Shown here: piece after piece, positions 63,088 through 64,000 of the stretch
How positions within the stretch are numbered: position 1 is the stretch's first letter
Layout of the letters: each line of letters starts with the position of its first letter
Origin: Schlesneria paludicola DSM 18645
GTDB lineage: Bacteria > Planctomycetota > Planctomycetia > Planctomycetales > Planctomycetaceae
Direction: 5' to 3'
Length of the DNA: 64,000 bases
NCBI RefSeq assembly: GCF_000255655.1
Contig: NZ_JH636435.1
Span: forward strand, 2,132,658 to 2,196,657
Translations under genes and position numbers: made by a program
Notes under the pieces: model-generated
The model's input: the letters and a program-made list of their open reading frames with translations, nothing else
Database searches by the model: none
Told to the model about the DNA's origin: nothing

Positions 63088-63123
63088 ACGCCGGCCATCT
63101 GGCAGCAAAGGAATGCTCGCGTC

Positions 63124-64000
63124 GTGAATGAGCCGCCGTCTCACGAATTAGTACGCCAACTGTCCGAGTTGCAGCTTTGCAACTCAGGTGACCTACGGCG
63201 CGCGCGGGGTCGTGTTCGGCGACTGTCCTTCGATCTTCCCGCGTTCGATTCCGTCTGGATTGACTCGCTCGTCCAGTTGCGGCTGCTTACTCCTTACCAA
63301 GCCAAATTGTTAGAGCAGGGTCGCGCGAGCCAGCTCCAGATTGGCCCGTTCGTGGCGATTGATGAAATTGGCCGAAACGAGCTTGGTTCCACCTATCTGG
63401 CACAACGACTCAATCGACGCGATCGGTGCGTCGTGAAGCGGCAGGAGATCGAGCACACTCGATTTCGAGACGCCCAGCGACAAATGTCGACGGTGCTGGA
63501 ACGCGCCAAAGGGTTTGCCCATCCGCAACTGATTTTTCCCCACGAACTCGTGACGACGGACGATGATCGCCTGGTGGTTGTCAGTCGATTCGTTCCAGGA
63601 CTTCCCTTGAACGAACTGCTCGTTCGCCGCGGGCGATTTCCCGCAGGGATTGTCTTCGAGATCGGTCGTCAACTGCTTGACGGCCTGGCCGCAGCACAGG
63701 CCAAGTCGCTGCTGCACGGCGACATTCGCATGTCAAACGTCCGACTGACGGACACGGGACTGGCGGTTCTCGTTGATGGGGGGATTCGACCGGTCATCCA
63801 CCCAGAACTCACCATCCACGATCAGTTGACACTCGAAGCCTACGACGGACTGGCGCCTGAACTCATTGGAACCGGTGCCACCGCGACCGCCCGATCGGAC
63901 ATGTATTCGCTGGGATGCCTGTTGTGGCAGTTGCTCACGGGCCGACCGCCATTCACAACCGCCGATCCCCTGGCCAAGATCGCGTCACATCAGACACGTA
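63124..64000 (+). CDS. Serine/threonine protein kinase-like protein (3'-truncated)
   Basis: The frame runs from a GTG at 63124 (AAAGGA upstream, and an in-frame stop just before) past the window end. The N-terminal about 70 residues (DSLVQLRLLTPYQAKLLEQG) resemble the short region before the kinase domain in planctomycete kinases. The kinase core follows from about residue 75: the nucleotide loop IGRNELGSTYLAQ is altered from GxGxxG, the Lys is in CVVKRQE, the catalytic loop reads LLHGDIRMSNVRL (Asp and Asn present, but HGD and no Lys), and DFG is replaced by VDGG. The helical C-lobe is recognisable (SDMYSLGCLLWQLLTGRPPF). These changes suggest a diverged kinase or pseudokinase. Confidence 0.8.
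   Translation, partial: MNEPPSHELVRQLSELQLCNSGDLRRARGRVRRLSFDLPAFDSVWIDSLVQLRLLTPYQAKLLEQGRASQLQIGPFVAIDEIGRNELGSTYLAQRLNRRDRCVVKRQEIEHTRFRDAQRQMSTVLERAKGFAHPQLIFPHELVTTDDDRLVVVSRFVPGLPLNELLVRRGRFPAGIVFEIGRQLLDGLAAAQAKSLLHGDIRMSNVRLTDTGLAVLVDGGIRPVIHPELTIHDQLTLEAYDGLAPELIGTGATATARSDMYSLGCLLWQLLTGRPPFTTADPLAKIASHQTR

Noticed and set aside
62804-63127. 107-codon plus-strand frame
   Set aside because: Overlaps the better frame at 62872-63087 and is Arg/Ser-rich without a binding site.
1-64000. tRNA, rRNA, riboswitch and insertion sequence search by eye
   Set aside because: No cloverleaf, rRNA core sequence, known riboswitch core or transposase-like protein was found; small RNAs could be missed without computation.

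Overview
The window looks like a chromosomal piece of a planctomycete (class Planctomycetia). The evidence is an LEPR-XLL-like N-terminal signal on a giant repeat protein, ELWxxDGT repeats, a TIGR03032-type domain, a DUF4159/MoxR/TPR-protease operon, a planctomycete-style Ser/Thr kinase N-terminus, many genes with long intergenic spacers, and short Shine-Dalgarno-led genes. kdsA (Kdo synthesis) and an LpoB-like lipoprotein point to a Gram-negative type envelope. No rRNA, tRNA, CRISPR array, insertion sequence or phage gene was recognised. The first gene (sugar-binding protein) and the last gene (kinase-like) are cut by the window edges.

Layout. 0-3.1 kb: end of a ribose-type ABC importer (binding protein, then a permease with an unusual C-terminal extension). 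3.2-5.4 kb: two-gene lipoprotein operon (COG3014-like and LpoB-like). 5.9-11.5 kb: two tandem cyanophycin synthetase paralogues, the second with altered Mur-ligase motifs. 12.2-14.8 kb: S41 protease translationally coupled to a beta-propeller protein. 15.4-18.5 kb: ACT-domain protein, HAD phosphatase, glutamine-amidotransferase-like protein and kdsA. 18.7-27.4 kb: a TIGR03032-TPR-SPINDLY-type glycosyltransferase fusion, divergent from a 1778-residue surface-type protein with 17 ELWxxDGT repeats and eight Ig-like domains. 27.5-34.0 kb: a leftward cluster of an aminotransferase, a barrel-sandwich protein and four membrane proteins joined by ATGA overlaps; its role is unknown. 34.7-37.0 kb: imuA-imuB mutagenesis genes. 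37-39.9 kb: an MMPL/RND exporter. 40.3-43.2 kb: small rightward genes including a DUF2752 protein and two related lipoproteins. 43.5-48.2 kb: TPR-metalloprotease, DUF4159 protein and MoxR ATPase operon. 48.3-51.1 kb: exported MsrA and an ABC-2 permease. 51.3-62.9 kb: a stress-flavoured region with a type III polyketide synthase, DUF883-like and LEA-like small proteins, LigD, a Spy-like protein, a YflT-like protein, PoxB and several tiny genes.

The most interesting pattern is in that last region. Five leftward small or stress-type genes each have, 52-134 bases upstream of their start, an element with the exact GG-N10-GC spacing and most of the consensus of a sigma-54 (-24/-12) promoter; a sixth candidate lies before poxB. 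This would make the region a physically clustered RpoN regulon. Other striking points are the glycosyltransferase fusion facing the giant surface protein, the four-gene coupled membrane operon, the diverged second cyanophycin synthetase, and a family of dispersed intergenic palindromes (arms GTTGCCAAGC or GTTACCAAGC) at four sites.
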